Of a stretch of DNA of 64,000 nt, positions 42,597 through 51,860 are shown piece by piece. The notes beneath the pieces are model-generated. The model worked only from the letters and a program-made list of their open reading frames with translations. It had not been told where the DNA came from and did no database searches. The position numbers were made by a program, and so were the translations under genes. The DNA lies in contig CAWELU010000049.1 in assembly GCA_963809965.1 (NCBI GenBank), forward strand, positions 1 through 64,000, read 5' to 3'. The DNA is from CAIWHR01 sp963809965. Lineage in GTDB: Bacteria > Pseudomonadota > Gammaproteobacteria > Burkholderiales > Casimicrobiaceae. Position 1 is the stretch's first letter, and each line of letters opens with the position of its first letter.

Positions 42597-42679
42597 CGCC
42601 AAGCGGGCCGCGGTTGTCCGGCAGCCTGCTCGAGCGCCCTCGACTTTCGATCCGCCAACACCTTTCCCGAGGACAAGCC

Positions 42680-43090
42680 ATGAGCGAGACACTGCAACCC
42701 GGCCTCACCCTCACCCGCCGCATCGAAATCGACCGCGATCGCACCATCAGCTTCATGGGCGACGACTGTCGCGTCTATTCGACACCCAGGCTGTTGTACG
42801 ACATCGAAATGGCGTGCCGCGAGCTCCTGCTCCAGCACATCGAGCCGGGCAAGGACTCGGTCGGCACGCGGGTCGAGCTCGACCACGTCGGCGCGACGCT
42901 GATGGGCATGTGGGTGGAGATCACCGTCACCCTGACCGCGGTCAACGGCGGCGCCGTCACGTTCGATTTCTCGGCGCGCGATGCAGTGGAGGAAGTTGCG
43001 CGCGGGAAGCACAACCGTTTCGTCGTGGGCATCGAGAAGACCGCCCAGCGGCTCAAGGCGAAACTCGCCAAAGCCAGCGCTCAAACCTAG
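42680..43090 (+). CDS. FlK-like hotdog thioesterase
   Basis: This 136-residue protein matches the fluoroacetyl-CoA-specific thioesterase (FlK) family of hotdog-fold enzymes. The catalytic triad positions are filled: Thr35 in VYSTPRLL, Glu43 in DIEMACRE and His69 in GTRVELDHVGATLMG. Most members are general small acyl-CoA thioesterases rather than resistance proteins, so fluoroacetate activity should not be assumed. It follows the acyl-CoA synthetase gene on the same strand, suggesting that the two make and cleave the same thioester or that the thioesterase salvages CoA. Confidence 0.85.
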   Translation: MSETLQPGLTLTRRIEIDRDRTISFMGDDCRVYSTPRLLYDIEMACRELLLQHIEPGKDSVGTRVELDHVGATLMGMWVEITVTLTAVNGGAVTFDFSARDAVEEVARGKHNRFVVGIEKTAQRLKAKLAKASAQT

Positions 43091-43091
43091 T

Positions 43092-43117
43092 GGCAGGGAC
43101 CTGGCCGCCCCCCTGCC
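43092..43117. terminator. Possible terminator between convergent genes
   Basis: GGCAGGG and CCCTGCC form a perfect 7-bp stem with a 12-base loop, directly after the thioesterase stop and before the converging small gene. No clear U-run follows. Confidence 0.4.
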
Positions 43118-43119
43118 TC

Positions 43120-43353
43120 TCATCGATCGGATGCAGCCGGCACGTCGTGGGCGATGATCCATCGTGCTGCACTTCCGTAGGTGCTGCCAACGGGAAGCCC
43201 GAGCTCGAGGCAGGTCGCGCTGGGAAGAGGGTTGCCGCAGCTCGTCAATTGCAGCGCCAGCCGGGCCACCCGATCCCGGTCGTGGTTGTCCAGGGCATTG
43301 AGAAACTGATCGCGGATGGTGTTGACCGCGTATTCGCCGTCGACCCCGTTCAT
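43120..43353 (-). CDS. Small hypothetical protein
   Basis: This 77-residue protein (start MNGVDGEYAVNTIRDQFLNA) has ordered, non-repetitive composition with a Cys-containing middle (LTSCGNPLPSATCLELGLPV) and a helical N-terminal half. It looks like a genuine small protein, but I do not recognise the family. The ribosome site is weak. It converges on the thioesterase gene. Confidence 0.5.
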   Translation of the reverse strand: MNGVDGEYAVNTIRDQFLNALDNHDRDRVARLALQLTSCGNPLPSATCLELGLPVGSTYGSAARWIIAHDVPAASDR

Positions 43354-43823
43354 TTTGCGTAACCGCGAGACCGGGTTCGACGCATGCGGCTCGACTGAAC
43401 GACGATCGGTCGCGCAGGCGAAGGGCCCACCTTCCAGGTGTCCGTGGCTATCGCGACGAAGTCGTTCGTGCGGCTCGGTGCCCGCCGCACGCGTCGCGCC
43501 CGCCCGATGCCGGGGCTGAAAGTCGACTGCGGCTCAGGCGACAAATGGGCGACGCCCGTGACCGGCGCGTCGGCAGTAACTTCCGAGGGAATTGTCATGC
43601 GTCGACCACTTCCGTGTTTGACGCGCGTGCATTCGCGCGTTCACCCGTTCGCGGCGAACGAGCCAAGGCAGTATGCGCTCATTCGGCGCTCTTGCCCGTT
43701 TGTCCGCAAAAACACCGACTGGCTCGACGTTCAGCGTATTTCGGCAACCGTAGAGGGGTGATGCCAATTTGCGGTCATCAGTCGGCAAATCGCGCGCTCC
43801 GTCTCGCAATGCGGACTGTTCGC
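43354..43823. other. 470-base gap with no convincing gene
   Basis: Open frames exist here on both strands (for example 43438-43761 on plus), but they have no recognisable domain or good ribosome site, and the composition is slightly less GC-rich than the neighbours. I would leave it as non-coding. Confidence 0.45.
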
Positions 43824-46481
43824 TTAGGACGGTCGGAGGTCGAGGACAACGGCAACCTGGCCGGGCTCGGCGGGATCCTCGTGCGTCACGAATCCGAGCG
43901 ACTCGGTGAATTGCAGCATGTTGGTGTTGCTGCGCAACACCGTCCCCTCGAGGCGCGCGAAACCGCGCTGCCGGGCCGATTCGATCAGCTTTCCCATCAG
44001 CGCGTACCCGACGCCGCGCCTCTGCCAGGCATCGGCGACGACGACGGCGAACTCGGCACTTTCCCGATCGGGGTTCCTGGTGTAGCGCGCAACACCGACG
44101 ATCGACGGCGCACCGGCCCCATCGTCGACCGCGACCAACGCCAGTTCCCGGTCGTAGTCGACCTGCGTGAAGCGGGCGAGCATCGCAGGCGAGAGCTGGT
44201 GCAAGTGATAGAAAAAACGGAAGTAGCGCGTCTGCTCCGACAGCCCATCGACAAATGCGCGCTCGAGCTCGGCATCCTCGGGGCGGATCGGCCGCAGGTG
44301 CAGCCGCGTGCCGTCGCGCAGCATCGCGTCGGCGACCATCTCGATCGGGTACGGATGAATCGCCATGTGCGCGTACCCGACGGTTGCCGGCGGGCGATCG
44401 GGATCGATCGTCACGCGGGCTCCCGTGATGAGCGCTCCACGTTCGCTGACCCGCACCGGATCGAGCGCAAGCGACACGACCCACGGCAGCGCGCAGACGA
44501 GCGTGGATAACTGGACCAGGATCCGTGCGACGGCCTCGAGCGCCTGCGCTGGGTCGTACCCGGTTTGCGCCATGGCGGCAAAAGGCATCCCGGAAATAAG
44601 GTCCCGTGCGAGGCGTTCGTTCAATGGGGGAAGCAGCACGACATGCTCGGATGTGCCCATCTCCGCCGCGCCGCCGATGCCAAACGTGATGACCGGCCCG
44701 AAGACGGCGTCCGTGTGCACGCCGATCACGACGTCGCGGCATGCGGCGGCTGCGCGGTCCTTGCGCACGATGACGCCGGCGTGCCGGCGCGTCCGCCGCT
44801 CGTCGCCGTGCAGGCTGGCCCACGCGCGCGTCACCATCCGTCCATCGCGCAAATTGGCACGCTCGACGGGTGGCGTCGGTGTGCCGTTCAATGCCGTGGC
44901 ATCTAGCATCAACGTTACCGGATAGCCAAGCCGCCGGCCGGCGTCGAGCGCCTCGTTCAGTGTCTCCGCTCCCTCCGCCGGGGCCGTCGGCAGCCCGAAC
45001 ATGGTCAGAAGCTCGTGTGTTTCGAGCGCGCTCAATATGCGCCGACCCGCTGCCGCCGCGATATCGCGGATACGCTCGGCGACTTGCAGATTCGGCGGTT
45101 GCGGCTCCGGCTGTGGCGGAGGCACCTCGAGCAGCCATTCCTGATTGCGCCGGTACGCGGCGAGAAACGAGAAGGCGTCGACGGCGTTCTCCGGCGTGTA
45201 GAAATTCGCGATCCCTCCGGCCTCGAGCGCTTCGCGCACTTCCTTGCGGTCGAATGCCCCCAGCCATGCGCCGAGCACCGGCTTCGACGAGCCGCGCGCC
45301 ACCGCTGCCACCGCGCGCGCAATGTCCGTCGCGCCCATCACGGGCCGCGGAACGTGCAGCGCGAGTACCGCATCGACATTGGGATCCGCCAGCGTCGCCG
45401 CCACTGCGGCAGCAAAGCGCTCGGGCGTCGCATCACCCCGGACGTTCACCGGATTTCGGTGCGCGACGTTGAACGGAAGCATCGCCGCAAGCGCGGCCTC
45501 GGTCGTCGGTGCGAGTTCAGCGAGCGTGACGCCGCGATCGGCCGCGATGTCGGCCGCCAAAGTGCCCGGACCGTGGCCGTTGGTGACGATCGCGAGCCGG
45601 TCGCCGCGAGCAATTCGACCCATCGCGAGGATCCGAGCCGCAGCGAAGAGCTGCGTGTAGGTCTTGACGCGCACCGTGCCTGCGCGCTTCATCGCCGCGT
45701 CGAAAACCGCATCGAGCGAGGGCGCGCCGCTCACCACGCGCTCCGTCGAACGTCCAGCTTTCAACACCACGACCGGCTTGATTCGGGCCGCGGCACGCAG
45801 CGCCGACAGGAATCCGCGGGCGTCACCCACCGATTCGACATACAGCAGGATGCCGTCCGTCGCCGGGTCGAGGAGCAGCGCGTCGAGAAGCTCGCCGAAC
45901 CCGACGTCGATCGCGCCCCCGAGCGAGGTCACCGTCGAGAACCCGATCCCGACGGCCACGGCGAAATCGAGCATCGCGGTGCAGACCGCGCCCGATTGCG
46001 CGACGAGGGCCAGGCGGCCGGTGCGCGGGAGCGTATTTCCGATGGTCGCGTTCAACCCGATGTCGGTGCGCATCACGCCAAAGGAATGCGGACCCAGTAC
46101 CCGGATCCGGCGCTTGTTTGCCGCCGAGGCAATGTCGCGCGCCCATAACCGCGCCTCCTTCGGATCGTCGGGCGGAGCGGACAGCACCACCATCGCCTTC
46201 ACGCCCGCGCGCGCGGCATCATCGAGAACCCGGAAAACTGCATCGTGCGGCACCGCGACGAGCGCGAGCTCGACCGGCTTGCCGACGGCCACCAGCGATG
46301 CGTAACAGCGTCTGCCGAGAACCTTGCGATGGCCCGGATTGACTGCATAGAGCTCGCCGCCGTACCCGTCGAGCAGGTTCTCCATCACGACGCGGCCGAT
46401 CGTGGCCGGGCGGGCGGATGCGCCGACCAGCGCCACCGAGGCAGGGATCAGCAGCGGCCGAAGGTAATGAGGAAGTTGCAT
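43824..46481 (-). CDS. GNAT acetyltransferase fused to an acyl-CoA-synthetase-like domain (Pat type)
   Basis: This 885-residue protein has a CoA-binding domain (SVALVGASARPATIGRVVME), two succinyl-CoA-ligase-like domains, an ATP-grasp-like segment and a C-terminal GNAT domain (about residues 725-885, with VVADAWQRRGVGYALMGKLI as the acetyl-CoA loop). This is the layout of the protein lysine acetyltransferase Pat/YfiQ, which acetylates and inactivates acetyl-CoA synthetase. Key catalytic motifs are missing: the SHTGA-type His motif is replaced by VVSGAPSLDAVFD, and the ATP-grasp SPDIxHKS-type motif by DATALNGTPTPPV. This fits a sensory rather than catalytic domain. The start at ATG 46481 matches homologues; ATG 46508 is in frame. 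Confidence 0.85.
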   Translation of the reverse strand: MQLPHYLRPLLIPASVALVGASARPATIGRVVMENLLDGYGGELYAVNPGHRKVLGRRCYASLVAVGKPVELALVAVPHDAVFRVLDDAARAGVKAMVVLSAPPDDPKEARLWARDIASAANKRRIRVLGPHSFGVMRTDIGLNATIGNTLPRTGRLALVAQSGAVCTAMLDFAVAVGIGFSTVTSLGGAIDVGFGELLDALLLDPATDGILLYVESVGDARGFLSALRAAARIKPVVVLKAGRSTERVVSGAPSLDAVFDAAMKRAGTVRVKTYTQLFAAARILAMGRIARGDRLAIVTNGHGPGTLAADIAADRGVTLAELAPTTEAALAAMLPFNVAHRNPVNVRGDATPERFAAAVAATLADPNVDAVLALHVPRPVMGATDIARAVAAVARGSSKPVLGAWLGAFDRKEVREALEAGGIANFYTPENAVDAFSFLAAYRRNQEWLLEVPPPQPEPQPPNLQVAERIRDIAAAAGRRILSALETHELLTMFGLPTAPAEGAETLNEALDAGRRLGYPVTLMLDATALNGTPTPPVERANLRDGRMVTRAWASLHGDERRTRRHAGVIVRKDRAAAACRDVVIGVHTDAVFGPVITFGIGGAAEMGTSEHVVLLPPLNERLARDLISGMPFAAMAQTGYDPAQALEAVARILVQLSTLVCALPWVVSLALDPVRVSERGALITGARVTIDPDRPPATVGYAHMAIHPYPIEMVADAMLRDGTRLHLRPIRPEDAELERAFVDGLSEQTRYFRFFYHLHQLSPAMLARFTQVDYDRELALVAVDDGAGAPSIVGVARYTRNPDRESAEFAVVVADAWQRRGVGYALMGKLIESARQRGFARLEGTVLRSNTNMLQFTESLGFVTHEDPAEPGQVAVVLDLRPS

Positions 46482-46682
46482 TCGCGGTCGCGCGCCGATG
46501 GGGGGCATGATCCTGATGCGCCCTTCGCAGCGGCAACGCTTCCTTCGGCGTTCGAAGCGGCGCGCCGAAAGGTCCAATGGGTTGCGCGTGTTTACGGCGA
46601 AGTCTAGCGCGACATGCAGTGCCTGAGTAGCGCGACCGGACGCCGCGGGCACCTGCGGCGATGCCCCGGCAGAGGCGTCGGC

Positions 46683-46688
46683 TATAAT
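46683..46688 (+). promoter_or_regulatory. -10 element before the tRNA gene
   Basis: A perfect TATAAT stands about 75 bases upstream of the tRNA, in a GC-rich gap. No clear -35 is seen at 17 bases. Confidence 0.4.
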
Positions 46689-46762
46689 CGCGCCTCGATC
46701 AAGCGCTATCAACACCGCAACCAGAGGTTGCGCAAGCGCGCTCATGCTCCCCTGCCGGCGGC

Positions 46763-46836
<74 letters not shown>

Positions 46837-46993
46837 CTTGCGAGCGGATTGGCGTGCGTGGTTAGTGCATGCTAACGTCCTGCCTGTCCGGTGATCGCGT
46901 CCACATCGGTTACCCGTTGCGTTGGCGCGCGGAGTACGGAGGAACTCTTCGCCGGGCCGATTATTCCAAGGACAATTCGGCAGGAGGATCGCC

Positions 46994-47920
46994 ATGGTGA
47001 TGAACGCGCTCGAAACCGACCCGGAATTCACCCTCCATGCCGTTCCGTCGCAGAGCGGAGGGGACGCCGAGGATCCGGCGCACGCGTCGACGCCGCGCCG
47101 AAGAACGATCAATCCGGCCATCGTCGCGGTTTGCGTCCTCGCCCTGGCGATCGGCGCGGCAGCCCTGTATTTCCTTGGGCCGCGCAGTGAATTTATCCCG
47201 CCGAAAGCTGCGCCCGCCGAGTCCGAAATGGCGCCGGCTTCCCGGGCACAGCCCGAAGCCGCGGTCGAGTACCCCGTGGAGAAGATCCCCGCGGCAGCGG
47301 ATGTGGGTCTGGAACAAGCGCCGCTCCCCACGTTGGATGCCAGCGACGACCTCGCGAAGGACGTGATCGGGGCCATCCTCGACGGCGAGGACCTGGTCAG
47401 ACTTCTCGTGCCGACCTCGATCATCCGCCATATCGTCGCGACCATCGACAACCTGCCGCGGACGACTCTTGCGGCACAAATAAACCCCCTTAGACCGGTA
47501 CCCGGGTCGTTCGCGACGACCGACACCGCGCACGGAATCGCCGCCACGGAGATCAACGCCCAACGTTACGCAGCCTATGTCCTGGCTGCGGAATCGATCG
47601 ATACGAAGCGCCTGGTCGGCTTCTACGTCCGACTGTATCCGCTGTTGCAACAGGCGTATGTCGAACTCGGATATCCCCGCGGATATTTCAATGATCGGTT
47701 GATCAGCGTAATCGACCATCTGCTGGCCGCACCGGAACCCGCTCCCCCGTTCTACCTGGTCCAGCCCAAGGTCAGGTTCGAATTCGCCGACGCCGAACTG
47801 GAAAGAATTTCGGCAGGACAGAAAATCCTGGTCAGGATCGGCCTCGACAATGAGATGCGCCTGAAAGCGAAGCTCCGCGATATTCGCAGGGCATTGACCG
47901 CGCAGGCGACGCATCCGTAG
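46994..47920 (+). CDS. DUF3014 protein with one membrane anchor
   Basis: This 308-residue protein matches the DUF3014 family of proteobacterial proteins of unknown function. It has a short cytoplasmic N-terminus, a single membrane helix at about residues 45-62 (AIVAVCVLALAIGAAALYFL), a Pro/Ala linker and a large outside domain (VRLLVPTSIIRHIVATIDNL; FYVRLYPLLQQAYVELGYPR). AGGAGG lies six bases before ATG 46994. No operon partner is evident. Confidence 0.82.
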   Translation: MVMNALETDPEFTLHAVPSQSGGDAEDPAHASTPRRRTINPAIVAVCVLALAIGAAALYFLGPRSEFIPPKAAPAESEMAPASRAQPEAAVEYPVEKIPAAADVGLEQAPLPTLDASDDLAKDVIGAILDGEDLVRLLVPTSIIRHIVATIDNLPRTTLAAQINPLRPVPGSFATTDTAHGIAATEINAQRYAAYVLAAESIDTKRLVGFYVRLYPLLQQAYVELGYPRGYFNDRLISVIDHLLAAPEPAPPFYLVQPKVRFEFADAELERISAGQKILVRIGLDNEMRLKAKLRDIRRALTAQATHP

Positions 47921-47931
47921 CGACGGGGGGC

Positions 47932-47956
47932 CGACCCCGCCAGAAGTCCGGGGTCG
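47932..47956 (+). other. Hairpin downstream of the DUF3014 gene
   Basis: CGACCCCG and CGGGGTCG form a perfect 8-bp stem with a nine-base loop, 11 bases after the stop. It lacks a U-run, so it may be a weak or Rho-assisted terminator. Confidence 0.35.
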
Positions 47957-48151
47957 CGGGCCAGTGGAGGTTTGCGCGGACCCCTTGTGTGGCGCGGGAT
48001 GGGAAGGCCGCGAGCGAGCACCACGGGTTTAGGTCGCGGTATATTGATGCGTGTGCCGCAGCCGGCCGCGCAGTCGAGCCGTGGTCCGCGCCGCCGGGAA
48101 GGCTGCACGCCTGGCTCCATTCTCAAGTCAATCCGACTACGGAGGCCTCGA

Positions 48152-48541
48152 ATGTTCGAACCCGTAACGATCCCGTTCGGCGCCAGGATGCTGTTCAACA
48201 CCGTGAAGCTCAAGCCCGATGTGGAAATGGACGACGTCGAGCTCGCGCTGGGCGAAATGTGCAACGTCGTCAAGGACACCTACGGCGGCGACAAGGGCGG
48301 CTTCATCGCCGGGCAGGTCTTCAACTTCTCCGGCTTCGTCTCCGACGAAGGGTCGCTTGGTGAATCGCGCGCGGCCGATGCGCATATCGCGATCGTCACT
48401 TATTGGCGCTCGTTCGAGGAGCACGAGCGATCCCACGCCGATGCGACGTTCAAGGACAAGTTCTCGGCACTTGCGACGCTGTGCACCGACAGCAAGGAAC
48501 TCGGCTACGAAATGTTGTGGCAGGGTGCTCCGGAGCTCTGA
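48152..48541 (+). CDS. Small protein, likely dimeric alpha-beta barrel
   Basis: This 129-residue protein starts at ATG 48152 behind GGAGG. The second half (AHIAIVTYWRSFEEHERSHA) resembles antibiotic-biosynthesis-monooxygenase/dimeric alpha-beta barrel proteins. The first half (MFEPVTIPFGARMLFNTVKL) is distinctive, with a Cys in GEMCNVVKDTYGG. I do not recognise a named family. It is on the opposite strand from, and converges on, the RND permease of the sulfur island, so a link to sulfur metabolism is only positional. Confidence 0.6.
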   Translation: MFEPVTIPFGARMLFNTVKLKPDVEMDDVELALGEMCNVVKDTYGGDKGGFIAGQVFNFSGFVSDEGSLGESRAADAHIAIVTYWRSFEEHERSHADATFKDKFSALATLCTDSKELGYEMLWQGAPEL

Positions 48542-48624
48542 GCGCCACGTCAGCCCGCCACATCAACGGGGATTAGTGACCGCTGCTCAGGCCGGCTTCA
48601 CGGCCCAGCGCCACCGGGATCCGA

Positions 48625-51600
48625 TCACGCATAGCGGCGACGGTTGACCGCGTAGTAGAGGACGGGGATGACGACCAGCGTCAGCAGCGTCGATACGAGG
48701 ATGCCGAACACCAGCGCGATGGCGAGACCGTTGAAGATCGGGTCGTCGAGAATGAAGAAGGCGCCGAGCATCGCCGCGAGCCCGGTCAGCGCGATCGGCT
48801 TCGCGCGCGCGGCGGCGGCATCGACGATGGCCTGTGCGAACGCCACGCCCTTCGCGAGCTGGAGGTTGACGAAATCCACCAGCAGGATCGAGTTGCGGAC
48901 AATGATGCCGGCGAGCGCAATCATGCCGATCATCGACGTCGCCGTGAACGGTGCCCCGAGGAGCGCATGGCCCGGCATCACGCCGATGATCGTGAGCGGA
49001 ATCGGCGCCATGATGACGAGCGGCGTCACGTACGAGCCGAACTGGGCCACGACCAGCAGGTAGATGAGCACGAGGCCGACCGCGTAGGCGATGCCCATGT
49101 CGCGAAAGGTCTCGTAGGTGACCTGCCACTCGCCGTCCCATTTCAGCGCGTAACCGCGGTACGGGTCCGACGGCTGCGTGATGAAGTGCTCGGTAAGCGT
49201 CCCGCTGTTCGGGACCGGTACGCCACCCACCTCGCTGCGCGCGCCGAACATCCCGTACAGGGGGCTGTCGGTCCGGCCGGCCATGTCGGCAACGACGTAG
49301 GTCACCGGCAGCAGATCCTTGTGGTAGATCGTCTTCTCGCGCTGCACCGGCGCTACCTGAACCAGTTCGGACAACGGGACGCTCGCGCCGCTGTCGGAAC
49401 GCACGGTCATCGCCAGCAGCGTATCGAGGCGCCCTTGCTGCTCGGGCGGGATCGTCAATCGAACCGGTACCCCGTATTTCGCCTGGCCGTCGCGCAGCGC
49501 CGTCACGTCGTCGCCCGTGAGACCGACGCGCAGCGCCGCCACCACATCGGCGGTCGTGACGCCCGCGAGCGCCGCCTTGCGCTGGTCGACTCGAACCAGC
49601 GCGCGCGGTGCATTGTCCTCGATCGAGTCGTCGATGCCGATCACCCCGTCGGTCCTGCCGAGCGCGGCGCGCACACCCTTGGCGAGCGCATGTCGACCCG
49701 CTTCGTCGGGTCCGTAGATCTCGGCGACGATCGGCGAGAGCACCGGCGGCCCCGGCGGCACTTCGACGACCTTGACCTTGGCCTTGTGCTTCGCGCCGAT
49801 GACCTCCAGCGCCGGACGCACCGCGGCGGCGATCTCGTGGCTCTTGCGCGCGCGGTGCTTGCGGTCGACGAGGTTGACCTGGAGGTCCCCCTGCTCCGGC
49901 ATCTGGCGCAGCTCGTACTGGCGGACGAGTCCGTTGAAGTTGATCGGTGACGCCGTGCCCGCGTAGGCCTGGTAGTCGGTGACCTCGTCGATCGTCGCGA
50001 CATGGGCGCCGAGGTCGGCGAGCGCCGCGGCGGTGGCCTCGACCGGCGAGCCTGCCGGGCAGGTCGACGATCACCTGGAACTCGCTCTTGTTGTCGAACG
50101 GCAGCATTTTCAGCACGACCAGCTCGACGACGGCGAGCGACATCGACGCGAGGATCGCGACCATGATCCCGACACCGAGCAGCTTGCGGCGCCGACCTCC
50201 GCGCTCGACATCGACGAACGGCGTCAGCAGGCGCGCGAATCCCGTCGCCAGCACGCGGTCGAGCCGGCCCGCGTCCTGCGTCGCGTGAGCATGCTTCGAC
50301 GCGAGCCTGAGCGCGAGCCACGGCGTGATGACGAACGCGACGGCGAGCGAGATCAGCATGCCCATGCTCGCGTTGATCGGGATCGGACTCATGTACGGGC
50401 CCATGAGCCCGGTCACGAACGCCATGGGCAGCAAGGCCGCAATCACGGTGAACGTGGCGAGAATCGTCGGTCCGCCCACTTCGTCGACCGCCCGCGGAAT
50501 CAGGTCGACAAGGGATGCCGTCGGCTCGAGTGTTCGGTGCCGGTGGATGTTCTCGACGACGACGATCGCGTCGTCGACCAGGATGCCGATCGAGAAGATC
50601 AGCGCGAAGAGGCTCACCCGGTTGAGCGTGAAGCCCCACGCCCACGACGCGAACAGCGTTGCGGCAAGCGTCAGCAGCACCGCGACGCCGACGATGACCG
50701 CCTCGCGGCGGCCGAGCGTGACGAGCACCAGGGCGACGACGGACAAGGTCGCGAACAGCAGCTTGGAGATCAGAAGCTTCGCCTTGTCGTCGGCAGTGCG
50801 GCCATAGTCGCGCGTCACGCTCGCCTCGACGCCGGTCGGAATCACCGTGTTCCTGAGCTGTGCGAGGCGCTGCTCGACGCGTTGCGCCACCACCACGGCG
50901 TTTTCGCCGGCCTTCTTCGTCACCTGGATCGTGACGGCGGGCCAGGTGCGTCCCGCATCGGCCGCCTCCCCGCGGCCCGCCTTGCCGACGCCGTACCAGG
51001 CGTAGTTCGCCGGCGGTGGCGGGCCGTCTTCGACGCGCGCGACGTCGGCGAGGTAGACCGGTTGCCCGTCGTGCACCCCGACGACAAGCTCGCGCACCGC
51101 CCTCGCCGTTTGGAGAAACTCGCCGGTTTCGACGTAGATCGTCTCGTTGCCGCGAACCAGCGTGCCGGCCGGCAAGGCCGTATTTGCCGAGCGCAGCGCG
51201 CGCTTCAGATCGGCGGCGGCAAGGCCATAGGCGTTCATCCGCTCGGAGTCGAGCAGCACCTGCACGACGCGACCGGGACCGCCGATCGTCGTCACTTCGC
51301 GCGTTCCAGGCACGCGCTTGAGCTCGACCTCGACTGCGTGCGCTATCCGCTGCAGGTCGTACGCGCCCCGCGTCGGATCTTTCGTCCACAGCGTCAGGGC
51401 GACGATCGGGACGTCGTCGATCCCCTTCGCCCGCACCAGCGGCTCGCCCACGTCGAGCTCGGGCGGCAGCCAGTCCTTGTGCGACAGGATCGTTTCGTGC
51501 AGACGGACGATCGCCTCGGTGCGCGGCACGCCGACCTTGTACTGGACGGTGATCATCGCCTGCCCGGGGCGGGAGACCGACCACACGTGCTCGAGCCCGA

Positions 51601-51850
51601 GAACCTGCGAGAGCACCTGCTCGGCGGGAATCGCGACGAGCGTCTCGACGTCCTTCGCCGACGCCCCCGGAAACGGAATGAAGACGTTGGCCATCGTGAC
51701 GTCGATCTGCGGTTCCTCCTCGCGCGGTGTCACGATGACGGCGAACACGCCCGCCATCAGCAGCACGATCGCGACGAGGGGTGTCAGCTGCGACGCCAGG
51801 AAGAACCGGGCGATCCGGCCCGAGAGGCCGAGCGGCGTTGGGTCGGTCAC
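48625..51850 (-). CDS. RND permease of the sulfur island (one +1 frameshift)
   Basis: About 1075 residues after repair. This is an AcrB-superfamily permease of the large HAE1-like branch. It has 12 membrane segments, the start MTDPTPLGLSGRIARFFLAS at GTG 51850, TM4 FSIGILVDDAIVVVENIHRH with the proton-relay Asp pair, and a C-terminal half ending VIPVLYYAVNRRRYA. The frame breaks near 50058 and is restored by removing one G after CCC (VDLP-AGSPVEATAAA). It is the last gene of a unit with DUF2892, an HlyD adaptor and a sulfide:quinone-reductase-like protein, which sets it apart from drug pumps. Export of a sulfur compound is a reasonable guess. Confidence 0.88.
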
Positions 51851-51860
51851 GCGGCTCCCG

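Noticed and set aside
42680..43090. Fluoroacetate resistance
   Set aside because: The triad matches FlK, but the family mostly has other small acyl-CoA substrates and no fluoro-compound genes are nearby.
43354..43823. Open frames in the gap as genes
   Set aside because: No domain, weak ribosome sites and frames on both strands of similar length.
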